Assembly (NCBI GenBank): GCA_005791165.1
Contig: SXXW01000003.1
Span: forward strand, 39,686 to 103,685
Source: Cytophagaceae bacterium
GTDB lineage: Bacteria; Bacteroidota; Bacteroidia; Cytophagales; Spirosomataceae
DNA: 64,000 nt
Reading direction: 5' to 3'
Positions within the stretch are counted from its first letter, which is position 1; each line of letters opens with the position of its first letter. The notes beneath the pieces are model-generated. The model was not told the origin of the DNA. It did no database searches and saw only the letters and a list, made by a program, of their open reading frames with translations. Below are positions 28,369 through 37,342 of the stretch, in pieces. Position numbers and translations under genes: made by a program.

Positions 28369-29104
28369 CCTTCGGATATTCGACTTGAATTAAGTACAAG
28401 CCATGGGCAGGCACAGATCTACCTGCTTTTTGTCGGTCTTTTGAATTCAATATATCCGTCAAATCTGATAATTCCCAATTTCCTAGGCCAATTTCAATCA
28501 TGGTTCCCACAACACTTCGAACCATCCCTCTTAAAAAACGATTAGCCTGAATGGTGAAGATTAATTGGTCGTTTCGACGTTCCCAAAATGCTTTTTTTAT
28601 ATCACAATCAAACGTAGTTACTTCCGTTTTTACTTTTGAAAAACATTGAAAATTGGTATTATTTTTCAAAATTTCACCTGCTGAGTTCATTTTATCTATA
28701 TCCAAGGGTGCTTCAAACCAATAGGCATATTCTCTCAACAATGGACTTTTTGACGTGCAAATAACATACTCATAAGTTCGAGATAAGGCATCAAATCTAG
28801 CATGAAACTCGTCGGAAACAGCATAGAGAGATTGTAGAGCTAAGGAAGTTGGCAACATTCGATTCACCCGATACACAAAATCAGCAGCTGGAATAATTTC
28901 ATCAGGTAAGTCGACATGCGCAAATTGCTGTCGGGCATGCACGCCAGTATCCGTCCGTGAGCTTCCCGTAATCTCAACTTTAAAACCCAATAATAGGCTT
29001 AATTTTTCCTCTAATTCAGCTTGAACTGAATGCGCGTTTGGTTGAATTTGGTAGCCATGAAATGAGCCGCCATCATACGAGAATTGTATTAGATAACGGC
29101 TCAT
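28343..29104 (-). CDS. truA: tRNA pseudouridine(38-40) synthase
   Basis: TruA isomerises uridines 38-40 in the anticodon arm of many tRNAs. The catalytic aspartate lies in GSSRTDTGVHARQQFAHVD. Other family features are the N-terminal YLIQFSYDGGSFHGYQ, the NRFLRGMVRSVVGTMIEIG segment near the C-terminus and PAHGLYLIQVEYP at the end. 253 residues is normal length. The gene starts four bases downstream of the purL stop on the same strand, so it is probably co-transcribed with purL. It ends inside the radA coding region (26-base convergent overlap). Confidence 0.97.
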   Translation of the reverse strand: MSRYLIQFSYDGGSFHGYQIQPNAHSVQAELEEKLSLLLGFKVEITGSSRTDTGVHARQQFAHVDLPDEIIPAADFVYRVNRMLPTSLALQSLYAVSDEFHARFDALSRTYEYVICTSKSPLLREYAYWFEAPLDIDKMNSAGEILKNNTNFQCFSKVKTEVTTFDCDIKKAFWERRNDQLIFTIQANRFLRGMVRSVVGTMIEIGLGNWELSDLTDILNSKDRQKAGRSVPAHGLYLIQVEYPKAIFDAKCS

Positions 29105-29108
29105 GTAC

Positions 29109-31340
29109 TTATTTCATTAAGGCAGTTTCCAGCGCTGAATAGTAGGAATCAAAAGCTCCTTGAAGCGTGGAAACCACTTGGCCATCCACCTTCATGTCTT
29201 TACCTTTAACTTCTCCTATCAAGGAAAACACTTGATTATTTTGATTCAAAAACGATTCAAACGTAGCTTTATTTTGAGCATCCACAGAAACTATTACTCT
29301 ACTTTGAGCTTCTCCAAACCAGAAAGCATCGCGGCGAATATGGACATCCCCCTGAACAGAGAAACCTAATTTTCTAGGGAATGAAGATTCTGCCAACGTA
29401 ATCAATAAACCTCCATCAGAAACATCATGAGCAGATTGTATTAACCTAGCGGCGATTAAACCGGCAATAGATTTTTGAACTTTTTGCTCCGTTTCTAAAT
29501 TAAAATGAGGCGCTGGGGTAGCCTTGATTTTTTTATATGAATACACATATTCAGAAGAAGCAATGTCATTTACGGCTTGACCGATTAAATAAATAAGGTC
29601 TCCATCTTGCTTGAAATCTAAGGTCATTTTCATGGAAGGATCTTCCAAAATTCCCAACATGCCGATGGTCGGCGTAGGAAAAACAGGACCTTCATCTGAA
29701 GACTGGTTGTAAAAACTAACATTACCACCTGTCACAGGTGTTTCAAAAGCCAAACACGCTTTTTTCATTCCTTTAATGGCTCCGACAAATTGCCAATACA
29801 CCTCTGGAACGTAAGGATTTCCAAAATTCAGGCAATTGGTAATCGCCACAGGCACACCACCAGAACAAACAATATTTCGAGCTGCTTCGGCAACGGCCAT
29901 CGCACATCCCTCTTCAGGATCCGCATTGACATACCTTGAATTACAATCAACCGTTATGACAATGGATTTTTGAGAACCGTGAACCTTCACGACTGCTGCG
30001 TCAGAAGGAGCATTCGTATTTCGATTTGCCCGACCGATCGATGAATCATATTGTTCCGCCACCCATTTTTTAGATGCGATATTGGGATGATTCATTAAAA
30101 AATCAAAAGCCTTTGGCAACTCTTCAGCCGTTAAATCCGCCACAGAGTCAATCGAGAACTTCTTGAATTCTTGAAAGTAAGCAGGTTCTTTATATTCGCG
30201 ATGGTAAACAGGCGCACCGCCACCCAACACCAAATCATCTGCCGGCACGTCAGCCACTAATTGGCTATCCTGATAAAACTCTAATCTTTTCGTATCAGTC
30301 ACGACTCCAATTTGCTCACAATTCAAATCCCACTTGTCGAAAATTCGCTTCGCCTCATGCTCCCGACCCTTTTCCACGACGATCAACATCCGTTCTTGAG
30401 ATTCGGATAATAAGATCTCAAATGGCTGCATATTGGCTTGACGTGTAGGTACTTTTGAAAGATCAATGATCATTCCATGCTCGCCTTTGGCGGACATTTC
30501 AGAAGTAGAACAGATAATTCCAGCCGCACCCATATCTTGAATTCCAATCACACAACCTGCTTCAATGATCTCCAAAGAAGCTTCCAACAATAACTTTTCT
30601 TGGAAGGGATCACCCACTTGGACCGCAGGCAATTTTTCAGAAGACTTAGCTGTAATATCCTCAGAAGCAAAACTAGCTCCCCCAATTCCATCTTTTCCAG
30701 TAGCTGAACCCACGATAAAAACACCATTTCCTACCCCATAAGAAATAGCTGAGGCCTGGGTCCCAACCTTCAAAATACCGGCAGAAAAGGCATTAACCAG
30801 TGGATTAGTGGAATAACAATCGTCAAAAAACACTTCACCGCCAACGGTCGGAATACCAAAAGCATTGCCATAATCGCCAATACCTTTAACAACTCCTTTG
30901 ACTAACCACTTAGTTTTGGCTAACTCAATATTCCCAAATCGAAGGGAATTTAGTTGGGCAATCGGGCGCGCACCCATGGTAAAAATATCGCGATTAATTC
31001 CGCCAACACCCGTAGCCGCACCTTGATAGGGCTCTAATGCCGAGGGGTGATTGTGAGATTCTATTTTAAAAGCACATCCTAATCCGTCTCCTAAGTCAAC
31101 TAGACCCGCATTTTCTTCTCCTGCTTTCGCAAGCATTCTTGGGGAATCCTTTGGCAAAGTCTTTAACCAAACAATTGAATTTTTATATGAACAATGTTCA
31201 GACCACATCACAGAAAATATGGAAAGCTCGGTGAAGTTAGGCTTCCTACCTAAAATCTCTTGAATTCGATCATATTCTTCTGGTAGTAAACCTAATTTTT
31301 TGGCAGTTTCAACGGTAGGTAAATTGTCAATAGATTCCAC
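29109..31340 (-). CDS. purL: Phosphoribosylformylglycinamidine synthase subunit PurL
   Basis: PurL converts formylglycinamide ribonucleotide to formylglycinamidine ribonucleotide in purine biosynthesis, using ammonia from a separate glutaminase. At 743 residues it is the small type, which works with PurS and PurQ; neither gene is in this window. Recognisable blocks are MWSEHCSYKNS, the substrate and nucleotide loop KIESHNHPSALEPYQGAATG, GGEVFFDD, QDMGAAGIICSTSEMSAKG and VTGGNVSFYNQ, all conserved. The start is GTG 31340, as no ATG lies upstream in frame before a stop and the N-terminal PTVETAKKLGLLPEEY matches the family. truA follows four bases after the stop. Confidence 0.97.
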   Translation of the reverse strand: MESIDNLPTVETAKKLGLLPEEYDRIQEILGRKPNFTELSIFSVMWSEHCSYKNSIVWLKTLPKDSPRMLAKAGEENAGLVDLGDGLGCAFKIESHNHPSALEPYQGAATGVGGINRDIFTMGARPIAQLNSLRFGNIELAKTKWLVKGVVKGIGDYGNAFGIPTVGGEVFFDDCYSTNPLVNAFSAGILKVGTQASAISYGVGNGVFIVGSATGKDGIGGASFASEDITAKSSEKLPAVQVGDPFQEKLLLEASLEIIEAGCVIGIQDMGAAGIICSTSEMSAKGEHGMIIDLSKVPTRQANMQPFEILLSESQERMLIVVEKGREHEAKRIFDKWDLNCEQIGVVTDTKRLEFYQDSQLVADVPADDLVLGGGAPVYHREYKEPAYFQEFKKFSIDSVADLTAEELPKAFDFLMNHPNIASKKWVAEQYDSSIGRANRNTNAPSDAAVVKVHGSQKSIVITVDCNSRYVNADPEEGCAMAVAEAARNIVCSGGVPVAITNCLNFGNPYVPEVYWQFVGAIKGMKKACLAFETPVTGGNVSFYNQSSDEGPVFPTPTIGMLGILEDPSMKMTLDFKQDGDLIYLIGQAVNDIASSEYVYSYKKIKATPAPHFNLETEQKVQKSIAGLIAARLIQSAHDVSDGGLLITLAESSFPRKLGFSVQGDVHIRRDAFWFGEAQSRVIVSVDAQNKATFESFLNQNNQVFSLIGEVKGKDMKVDGQVVSTLQGAFDSYYSALETALMK

Positions 31341-31441
31341 AATGTAAGATTAATTTGAAAAAATATTTGCTCTTAACTAAGCAAGCTATAAAGGTAATAA
31401 TTTCCACGTTGAGACCCAAAATCAAGGGACAAAATGTACAA

Positions 31442-32047
31442 TTACTCGACAGTATTTTGAGTTTCGACCACGCGCCAATAAGCCTTGTCGTCTGGAGTAT
31501 CTAAATCCTTATATTGTACATTGAAATGACAATATAAAACGTCTTTTGCCTGTTTATGCCAAATTTCACCAAGGCCCTTCTCCCCTTTCCAATCAAAAAA
31601 CTGGGATTGAAACTGCTGAGGGATTACCACCGGTGGTGACATTTGCCCACCAAAATCAGAAACAATAAAAAGCTTAGGATGTAATTGTTTGGCATTTTGC
31701 AGTGCCGACAAGTGTGAAGACTCAATAAAAGGTAAATCACAAAGCAATACCATGATATCGTCCTGCTTATCAGCCAACATCCTTAGGCCTTCCGCCAAGG
31801 TCGACCCCATTCCTTCCGACCAATATTCGCTAATGGAAAATTGGACTTTGGGGTTTTTGCGTTGAAGTTTAAGCAAAATCTCACTGGATTTTTCAGTTTC
31901 AGCGCCGATTAGGACTAAAATTTCGGAACATACGGAAAGCGCTTGTTGGCACGTCCGCTCTAACAAACTCTTTCCTAGGTACTGAAACAAAATCTTAGGC
32001 TCTCCTAACCTTGAGGAGCGGCCCGCAGCTAATATTAATCCGATCAT
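31442..32047 (-). CDS. MobA/MocA-like nucleotidyltransferase
   Basis: This 201-residue cytosolic protein has the MobA-type NTP transferase fold. The nucleotide-binding start MIGLILAAGRSSRLGEPKIL is intact, followed by LLERTCQQALSV and the metal-binding LLCDLPFI. Such proteins include MobA (guanylyl transfer to molybdenum cofactor), MocA (cytidylyl transfer) and sugar nucleotidyltransferases. The length and the GxP spacing are closest to the MocA/MobA-like group found in Bacteroidota next to molybdenum hydroxylase genes, but no molybdenum cofactor genes are seen here. The true substrate is uncertain. It is divergent from the methyltransferase gene, with 157 bases between them. Confidence 0.8.
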   Translation of the reverse strand: MIGLILAAGRSSRLGEPKILFQYLGKSLLERTCQQALSVCSEILVLIGAETEKSSEILLKLQRKNPKVQFSISEYWSEGMGSTLAEGLRMLADKQDDIMVLLCDLPFIESSHLSALQNAKQLHPKLFIVSDFGGQMSPPVVIPQQFQSQFFDWKGEKGLGEIWHKQAKDVLYCHFNVQYKDLDTPDDKAYWRVVETQNTVE

Positions 32048-32192
32048 CCGATTTGAGTTAAATATAAAGGAGAGAAATCATGATTGGCACGATGTTTCTT
32101 TGTAATTACTTTTAAGTTATAAACTGCCATCTATGGATAATTTTTACGAAATTGAATTTACAGAAAAATTATAGTTAATCCATATAGATCGC

Positions 32193-32200
32193 TATTTTTG
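32193..32200 (+). promoter_or_regulatory. Candidate -7 element directly before the THUMP-like methyltransferase gene
   Basis: TATTTTTG matches TAnnTTTG and is separated from the ATG at 32205 by only four bases, the same near-leaderless arrangement as at grpE. No convincing -33 TTTG is visible at the expected distance. Confidence 0.4.
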
Positions 32201-32204
32201 TCGC

Positions 32205-33374
32205 ATGTTAAGCCAAGAGGAACAGCATTTTATCCATGTTCATGCGGACCAAGATCCTCATCAAATCGCCTTATCGGGAAAAAAATATCCCAATTTTGAT
32301 CTCAGCAAATTAGCAAATCAAATTCAGGCTCGACAAAAATTAGCTTTTAAATTACCTTCTTGGGTGAGTCATGAAAACCTCTTCTTCCCACCATCGATTT
32401 CCTTAGAACAAGCTTCCTCGGAAGCGACTGCTAATTTTAAGGCAAATTTTGTCCATGGAAATGTCCTCGATGCCAGCGGTGGAATGGGTGTGGATTCGGC
32501 AGCCTTTGCTAGAAAAGCGAATCGAGTCGTGTATGTCGAAAGACAACAAGACCTCAAAGAAATAACGGCTTATAATCATGGGCAATTAGGTTTCACTAAT
32601 ATCCAACATATCCATGGGGATGGCCTTGCCTATCTGAATCAATCAGTTTCTACATTTGATTTTATCTACTTAGATCCGGCTCGAAGAAATGCCAAAGGAG
32701 ACAAGGTACTATTATTCAAAGACTGTGAACCCAATGTGCTGGATTTCTTACCCATGTTAAACGATAAAACCCAATTATTACTTAAAACAAGCCCGCTACT
32801 GGATTTGGAACGAGCCATTTTAGAGCTTGATGGAGTGGATAAAATATGGGTTGTTAGCGTTAAAAATGAAGTCAAAGAAATTTTATTTCTCAAATCAAAA
32901 GGTGCAATACATGACCCGGTGATAGAAGTAATCGAGTTAAATTCAAAAGAATCGTACCTTTTCTCAGGAACACTGGGATCTGAAAAAAGTAAACAAACAA
33001 AGGTAGGGCACATTTCAAATTACCTCTATGAACCTCATTCAGGCCTATTAAAGGCTGGATTTTTTAAATCTGTGGAAACAGAGAATGTTTTTAAATTAAA
33101 TTCAAACACCCATTTATATTCTTCAACGGATTTGGATACTAAATTTCCAGGGAAATCGTTTAATGTTATAGAAACAGGTCCTGTGGATATTGCTTGGCTT
33201 GTTAAGCATATACCAAATAGACAAGTGAATATAAGCACGCGAAATTTTCCAGGAAAGCCAGATGATTTGAGAAAAAAACTAAAATTAAAAGAAGGCGGGG
33301 ATTTAACCTTATTTGGATATAGAAATCATCTAAATCAAGTTGAGCTAGCGTTAACGCAAAAATGTACCATTTAG
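32205..33374 (+). CDS. Class I SAM-dependent methyltransferase with THUMP-like C-terminal domain
   Basis: This is a 389-residue cytosolic methyltransferase. The SAM-binding motif I is NVLDASGGMGVDSAAFA (about 85-101), the acidic end of the second strand is in RVVYVERQQDLKE, and the catalytic-region motif FIYLDPARR is characteristic of this Bacteroidota/archaeal group. The N-terminal 75 residues are helical. The C-terminal part (about 300-389; KHIPNRQVNISTRNFPGKPD, then KEGGDLTLFGYRN) resembles the THUMP-like domain of RNA-modifying enzymes. An RNA substrate is therefore likely, but which base is modified is not known to me. A weak AT-rich hairpin (33386-33402) follows the stop. Confidence 0.82.
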   Translation: MLSQEEQHFIHVHADQDPHQIALSGKKYPNFDLSKLANQIQARQKLAFKLPSWVSHENLFFPPSISLEQASSEATANFKANFVHGNVLDASGGMGVDSAAFARKANRVVYVERQQDLKEITAYNHGQLGFTNIQHIHGDGLAYLNQSVSTFDFIYLDPARRNAKGDKVLLFKDCEPNVLDFLPMLNDKTQLLLKTSPLLDLERAILELDGVDKIWVVSVKNEVKEILFLKSKGAIHDPVIEVIELNSKESYLFSGTLGSEKSKQTKVGHISNYLYEPHSGLLKAGFFKSVETENVFKLNSNTHLYSSTDLDTKFPGKSFNVIETGPVDIAWLVKHIPNRQVNISTRNFPGKPDDLRKKLKLKEGGDLTLFGYRNHLNQVELALTQKCTI

Positions 33375-33438
33375 TCAATTATTATAGTTAAAAGATTTAA
33401 CTTTATAACTTGTTAATACATCAACATTTCAAACTCAT

Positions 33439-34110
33439 ATGAAAAGTCTATTAGTAGGTATTTTTATATTCATCGCATATGTTCCAATGACAGCCCAAGT
33501 ATTTTCGGGTATGGCAGAAATAGATAAAGCAAAAAAAGAAGGCTTTTATACGTATTTAAATACGGAAGAGAAAAATGTCACGAATGCCTGGAAAGAATAT
33601 TTAAAGAAGACAGGGACTGTTGACGCCGGCAGAGCAGGCTCCATTCACGTAGACCAAGCAAGAATATCATCCATTTCAGATAATCCAATCAATCTCCTTT
33701 CCATCATTACCGAAGAAAAAAATAAAATAAAACTTTTTGTTTCCATGCGTGTGGGACCAGATAATTACATTCAAACAGGTCACGAAAAGTTTAAAGAAGC
33801 GAGTCAGTGGTTAGAAGAATTTGCTCAAATTATTAATCTTCAGGAATCGTTGCGCAAAGAGGAAAGTAAATTGGCCGAACTCAAAAGTGCCCAATTTAAA
33901 AATCAACGATATGCGGAGAGATTAGTCCGTGAACTAGATTCAAACAAGAGGCAAACGGAACTTTTGACCAAAAAATTAGAAGAAACTAGAATTGAAAAAG
34001 AAAAAATATTAGCGAATCAAGAGCAAAACAAATTGGACCAAAAAGCCAATGAATTAGCTTTAGAACAGCAAATAAAACAAGTACAATCCGCCAAATCAAA
34101 AGTGAAATGA
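33439..34110 (+). CDS. Secreted coiled-coil protein of unknown function
   Basis: The 223-residue product has a signal peptide (MKSLLVGIFIFIAYVPMTAQ), a globular part (about 25-130) and a charged, helical C-terminal half (about 135-223) rich in Lys, Glu and Gln with heptad-like spacing, which I read as a coiled coil. The globular part contains TNAWKEYLKKTGTVDAGRAG, then a strand-rich block ending KLFVSMRVGPDNYIQTG. I have the impression that similar proteins with this layout occur widely in Bacteroidota, but I know of no function. The stop overlaps the next start as ATGA, so this gene and the following three form a tight plus-strand cluster that ends in a symporter gene. Confidence 0.75.
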   Translation: MKSLLVGIFIFIAYVPMTAQVFSGMAEIDKAKKEGFYTYLNTEEKNVTNAWKEYLKKTGTVDAGRAGSIHVDQARISSISDNPINLLSIITEEKNKIKLFVSMRVGPDNYIQTGHEKFKEASQWLEEFAQIINLQESLRKEESKLAELKSAQFKNQRYAERLVRELDSNKRQTELLTKKLEETRIEKEKILANQEQNKLDQKANELALEQQIKQVQSAKSKVK

Positions 34111-34418
34111 AAAAAATCAACATCCTTAGTGCAGCCTTAGTCTGCATGCTATTCCTGAGCAGTTTTGGGTTCGTGGAGTATAGTGTTATAGGTCCCAAAT
34201 TCAATTTGAGCATTACTGATTCAACGAAATCAAATCAAAATAGAAATGAATTAGTGGAATCTAAGAGTTTAAGTCAAGGTCAACTGAATGATCAAAAACC
34301 GGAGAAAGAAGAATCTTCTAAAAAGACCATTGTTTCTTGGACTGAGTATTTTGCCATGGCCATAAAAACGGTTTTTCTAAAAACAGTTTCGCTATTAATC
34401 TCTTTATTCATCTCGTAA
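34107..34418 (+). CDS. Small membrane/secreted protein of unknown function
   Basis: This 103-residue protein has an N-terminal hydrophobic segment (about 7-25, either signal peptide or membrane helix), a polar middle rich in Ser, Lys, Glu and Gln (about 36-75), and a hydrophobic C-terminal helix (about 80-103) that runs to the last residue. It could be held in the membrane at both ends. The start overlaps the stop of the preceding coiled-coil gene (ATGA), so the two are probably translated together and the proteins may act together. I recognise no domain. The SRPBCC gene begins 11 bases downstream. Confidence 0.65.
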   Translation: MKKINILSAALVCMLFLSSFGFVEYSVIGPKFNLSITDSTKSNQNRNELVESKSLSQGQLNDQKPEKEESSKKTIVSWTEYFAMAIKTVFLKTVSLLISLFIS

Positions 34419-34429
34419 ATTATTGATTT

Positions 34430-34882
34430 ATGCCCTCATTTAACATCCAAACAAAAATTGGAGCTTCTATGCCATTTGTTTGGTCCCAATTTAATGAGGC
34501 ATTATTAAAAAAAATATCTCCCCCTTTTCCACAAGTAGATATCAAGCGATTTGATGGGTGTAGTAAAGGGGATTTAGTTATTCTTGAAATCAACTTAGTT
34601 TTCATTCGAGTCATTTGGTCATCGGAAATCACCTATTCCCACCAGGACTCAAATCAATCTGTTTTCATCGATGAGGGAATTAAGGTGCCCTTTGGAATCA
34701 ATATATGGAGACACGAGCATTCAATTATCAAAATAGATGAGTCCCAATGTTATGTTCAGGATTTTGTGACTTATAAAACATCAAATGTTTTTTTAGATTT
34801 AATTTTATTTCCATTTTTGTGGGGAATGATTTTTTATCGAAAACCATTCTATAAAAAATATCTAACGAATGTAGACCTATGA
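34430..34882 (+). CDS. SRPBCC (START-like) ligand-binding domain protein
   Basis: This 150-residue single-domain protein resembles the SRPBCC/START-like helix-grip fold. It begins with a strand (FNIQTKIGASMPFVWSQFNE) where the family has V..p...VW..f, has the typical central strands (GDLVILEI; VFIDEGIKVPFGINIWRHEH; QDFVTYKTSN), and ends in a long C-terminal helix with FYRKPFYKKYL. Members of this subgroup in Bacteroidota bind hydrophobic ligands or are uncharacterised. It is followed by a DAACS symporter gene with a 4-base ATGA overlap, so co-translation with a transporter is likely, though a functional link is only inference. Confidence 0.75.
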   Translation: MPSFNIQTKIGASMPFVWSQFNEALLKKISPPFPQVDIKRFDGCSKGDLVILEINLVFIRVIWSSEITYSHQDSNQSVFIDEGIKVPFGINIWRHEHSIIKIDESQCYVQDFVTYKTSNVFLDLILFPFLWGMIFYRKPFYKKYLTNVDL

Positions 34883-36120
34883 AATTAACCCTTACTCACA
34901 AAATTATCATTGGATTTATTCTTGGCCTTGCATTAGGAGAATTCTTTTACCTTTTCTTTTCGCCAGAAACTAGCCATGATTTAGCATCCAAAGTACAAGT
35001 GGTCTCTAAGATATTTCTAAGACTAATTAAAATGATCGTAGGCCCTTTGGTCTTTTGTACATTGGTCGTTGGGATAGCCAAATTAGGTGATTTTAAAGCT
35101 GTGGGCAGAATTGGCATTAAAACGATAGGCTACTTTTACTTTGCCACCATATTATCCCTGATTACCGGTCTTGTCGTTGTCAACATCACCAAACCAGGCA
35201 GCTTACAAAGTTGGCCTAAACCCGCAGCCGGAACTGAAACGGGCATAGATGCTTCTAAGACAAAAACCATGGAAGATTTCATTCTTCATATATTCCCTGA
35301 TAGTTTTTTCAAAGCCTTAGCGGAAAATGAAATTCTCCAAATTGTGATTTTCTCATTATTCTTTGGTGTAGCCTTGGGATCTATAGGGGAAACGGGAAAA
35401 AAACTGATTCATGTGATTGATAATATTGCGGAGGTCGTTTTCAAAATGGTTAATTATGTCATGGAACTTGCACCATATGCCGTTTTTGCAGCTATGACCA
35501 CCGTTGTAGCCAACAAAGGATTAAGTATATTAATCAGTTATGGGTATTTAATGGTTTGCTTCTTGGGTGGCTTGATTTTCTTTACAGTTGTCATTTTATG
35601 GCTAATTTGTATTTTTAACGGTATTCCATACTGGCGACTATTAAGAGAGTTAAAAGAAGCATTATTGATTTCTTTTTCAACGGCAAGTTCGGAAGCGTCT
35701 TTCCCACAAACGATTGCAGCATTAGAAAAATTTGGGTGTAGTAAGCGCATTGTTGGGTTTGTATTACCCTTAGGTTATAGCTTTAACCTAGATGGGTCCA
35801 TGTTGTACATGACCTTTGCCACAGGGTTTATCGCCCAAGCCTACGGAGTTCATTTAAGTTTAGAGCAACAAATTACCATGCTGTTAACCTTAATGATTAC
35901 TTCCAAAGGAATTGCGGGAGTTCCAAGGGCATCCCTAGTCATTATCGCAGGAACATTAACGATGTTCAATCTGCCTGCTGAGGGAATTGCTCTGCTGTTA
36001 GGAGTCGATCCATTTTTAGATATGGGTAGAACGGTGACTTCGGTAGCAGGGAATGGAGTTGCTACGTGTGTGGTTTCCAAATGGGAAGGAGAATTTAATC
36101 CTCCAGCTGCTACTGCTTAA
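34879..36120 (+). CDS. DAACS-family dicarboxylate/amino acid:cation symporter
   Basis: This inner-membrane secondary transporter of the GltP/DctA (DAACS) family takes up dicarboxylates or acidic amino acids with sodium or protons. The 413-residue chain has about eight membrane helices. Signature segments are the serine-rich hairpin (SFSTASSEASFPQTI), the TM7 motif in PLGYSFNLDGSMLYMTFATG where NLDG contributes to ion binding, the hairpin-2 region SKGIAGVPRASLVI, and DMGRTVTSVAGNGVATCVV in TM8. The length is normal. The start overlaps the SRPBCC gene stop, and the end overlaps the convergent permease gene by 11 bases. The exact substrate cannot be told by sequence inspection. Confidence 0.92.
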   Translation: MKLTLTHKIIIGFILGLALGEFFYLFFSPETSHDLASKVQVVSKIFLRLIKMIVGPLVFCTLVVGIAKLGDFKAVGRIGIKTIGYFYFATILSLITGLVVVNITKPGSLQSWPKPAAGTETGIDASKTKTMEDFILHIFPDSFFKALAENEILQIVIFSLFFGVALGSIGETGKKLIHVIDNIAEVVFKMVNYVMELAPYAVFAAMTTVVANKGLSILISYGYLMVCFLGGLIFFTVVILWLICIFNGIPYWRLLRELKEALLISFSTASSEASFPQTIAALEKFGCSKRIVGFVLPLGYSFNLDGSMLYMTFATGFIAQAYGVHLSLEQQITMLLTLMITSKGIAGVPRASLVIIAGTLTMFNLPAEGIALLLGVDPFLDMGRTVTSVAGNGVATCVVSKWEGEFNPPAATA

Positions 36121-37330
36121 AAGTCATTTCAACAGCCTTGCGCGCCGGAATGATGGAAGCTAAGGTGGTAACAGTCAAAACGACTAAGGAAGTCCAAACA
36201 AAATCCATTAATTCCATTTTGATCGGATATGCATCAATTAATGCATTAGGAATACCTAATCCAATAATTCCAAAGGTTTGTTGGGCCCAAGCGAAAATAA
36301 AACCAAATACCATCCCTAAAATCGCCCCAGAGAAGCAAATCAAAAATCCAACCCACATAATGGTTTTAAATAATTGAGAACGAGAAATACCAATCGCCAA
36401 TAATGTCCGTAGATCTTTTCTTTTCTCAATAACTAATAAAGAAAGGGAGTAAAAAAGAGTAAAAGAGGCAATTCCCATGACGAATGCCATGATTAAAAAC
36501 ACAAAAAGTTTTTCTATTTTAATGGCTTTTAACAACATCGCGTGCTGTTCATCGCGGGTCTGAATAGAAAAAGTATTCCCTAAAATTTGTTGGATTTGTT
36601 GCTGGACTGATTTTTCGTCCACCCCAGTGGCCAACATAATTTCGTAGCCAGATAATTTGTTTTCTGCTCCAACCAAATCATTCATCCAATCCAACGGAAC
36701 GATGACCGTCTGATTATCAAAAGTTTGCTCCACTTCTAATACCCCAGCAGGATAAAAGATATTACTCCGGATGGCTTCCTCATTAATCGAAAATTTTCGT
36801 AAAGATTGGTGATTGGGATACCACGCTTCAATAGGCTCAACTACATTTTCAAAACTCATTCCCATGTTTAAAAAAACACCTATGCCCACTAAAGCAAATG
36901 AATGACCCTCACTTTTAAGGAAATAATCACCTTCTACCACTTGCTTTTTTAATCGATTAGCCGATAAAAAAGAATCATCGACGCCTTTAAAACTAGCAAC
37001 GACTTGTTTATTACCAAAACGAAGCAATGCTTGATCTTCTAAAACCGGATTAATAAATGTTATCCCCGATAAAGCCTTTATTTGCTTTAGTTTATCCTCA
37101 GAGATTGAGAAACGAGGCGTATTTTTAGCAATGATTTTCAAGTCCGGATCAAAAGTTTGAAATAAACCTTTTTGAAAATCCTCTAATCCATTAAAGACCG
37201 ATAAAATTAATATCAATGCCATCACTTCTACCCCCACTCCTACCATAGAAATTCTGGAAATTAAGGTGATAAAACGAGCCTTAACAGAGGAACCGAAATA
37301 GCGTTTTGCGATAAATAGTGGAAAATTCAA
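36110..37330 (-). CDS. LolC/LolE-type ABC transporter permease (FtsX fold)
   Basis: This is an inner-membrane permease of the lipoprotein-releasing LolCE type. One helix lies near the N-terminus (SRISMVGVGVEVMALILILS), then a large periplasmic MacB-like domain (about 50-260), then three C-terminal helices (about 270-400) with the FtsX region (ASFTLFYSLSLLVIEKRKDL). The N-terminus NFPLFIAKRYFGSS matches family members closely, so the only usable start is TTG at 37330; in-frame stops precede it and the next ATG would remove the conserved segment. It lies 12 bases after rbfA, an association common in Bacteroidota. The ATPase partner (LolD) is not in the window. Confidence 0.9.
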   Translation of the reverse strand: MNFPLFIAKRYFGSSVKARFITLISRISMVGVGVEVMALILILSVFNGLEDFQKGLFQTFDPDLKIIAKNTPRFSISEDKLKQIKALSGITFINPVLEDQALLRFGNKQVVASFKGVDDSFLSANRLKKQVVEGDYFLKSEGHSFALVGIGVFLNMGMSFENVVEPIEAWYPNHQSLRKFSINEEAIRSNIFYPAGVLEVEQTFDNQTVIVPLDWMNDLVGAENKLSGYEIMLATGVDEKSVQQQIQQILGNTFSIQTRDEQHAMLLKAIKIEKLFVFLIMAFVMGIASFTLFYSLSLLVIEKRKDLRTLLAIGISRSQLFKTIMWVGFLICFSGAILGMVFGFIFAWAQQTFGIIGLGIPNALIDAYPIKMELMDFVWTSLVVLTVTTLASIIPARKAVEMTFKQ

Positions 37331-37342
37331 TGAATTATTTTA

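Noticed and set aside
33386..33402. Terminator after the THUMP-like methyltransferase gene (AGTTAAA/TTTAACT)
   Set aside because: Seven base pairs, almost all A-T, with a 3-base loop and no clean T run; too weak to list as a terminator.
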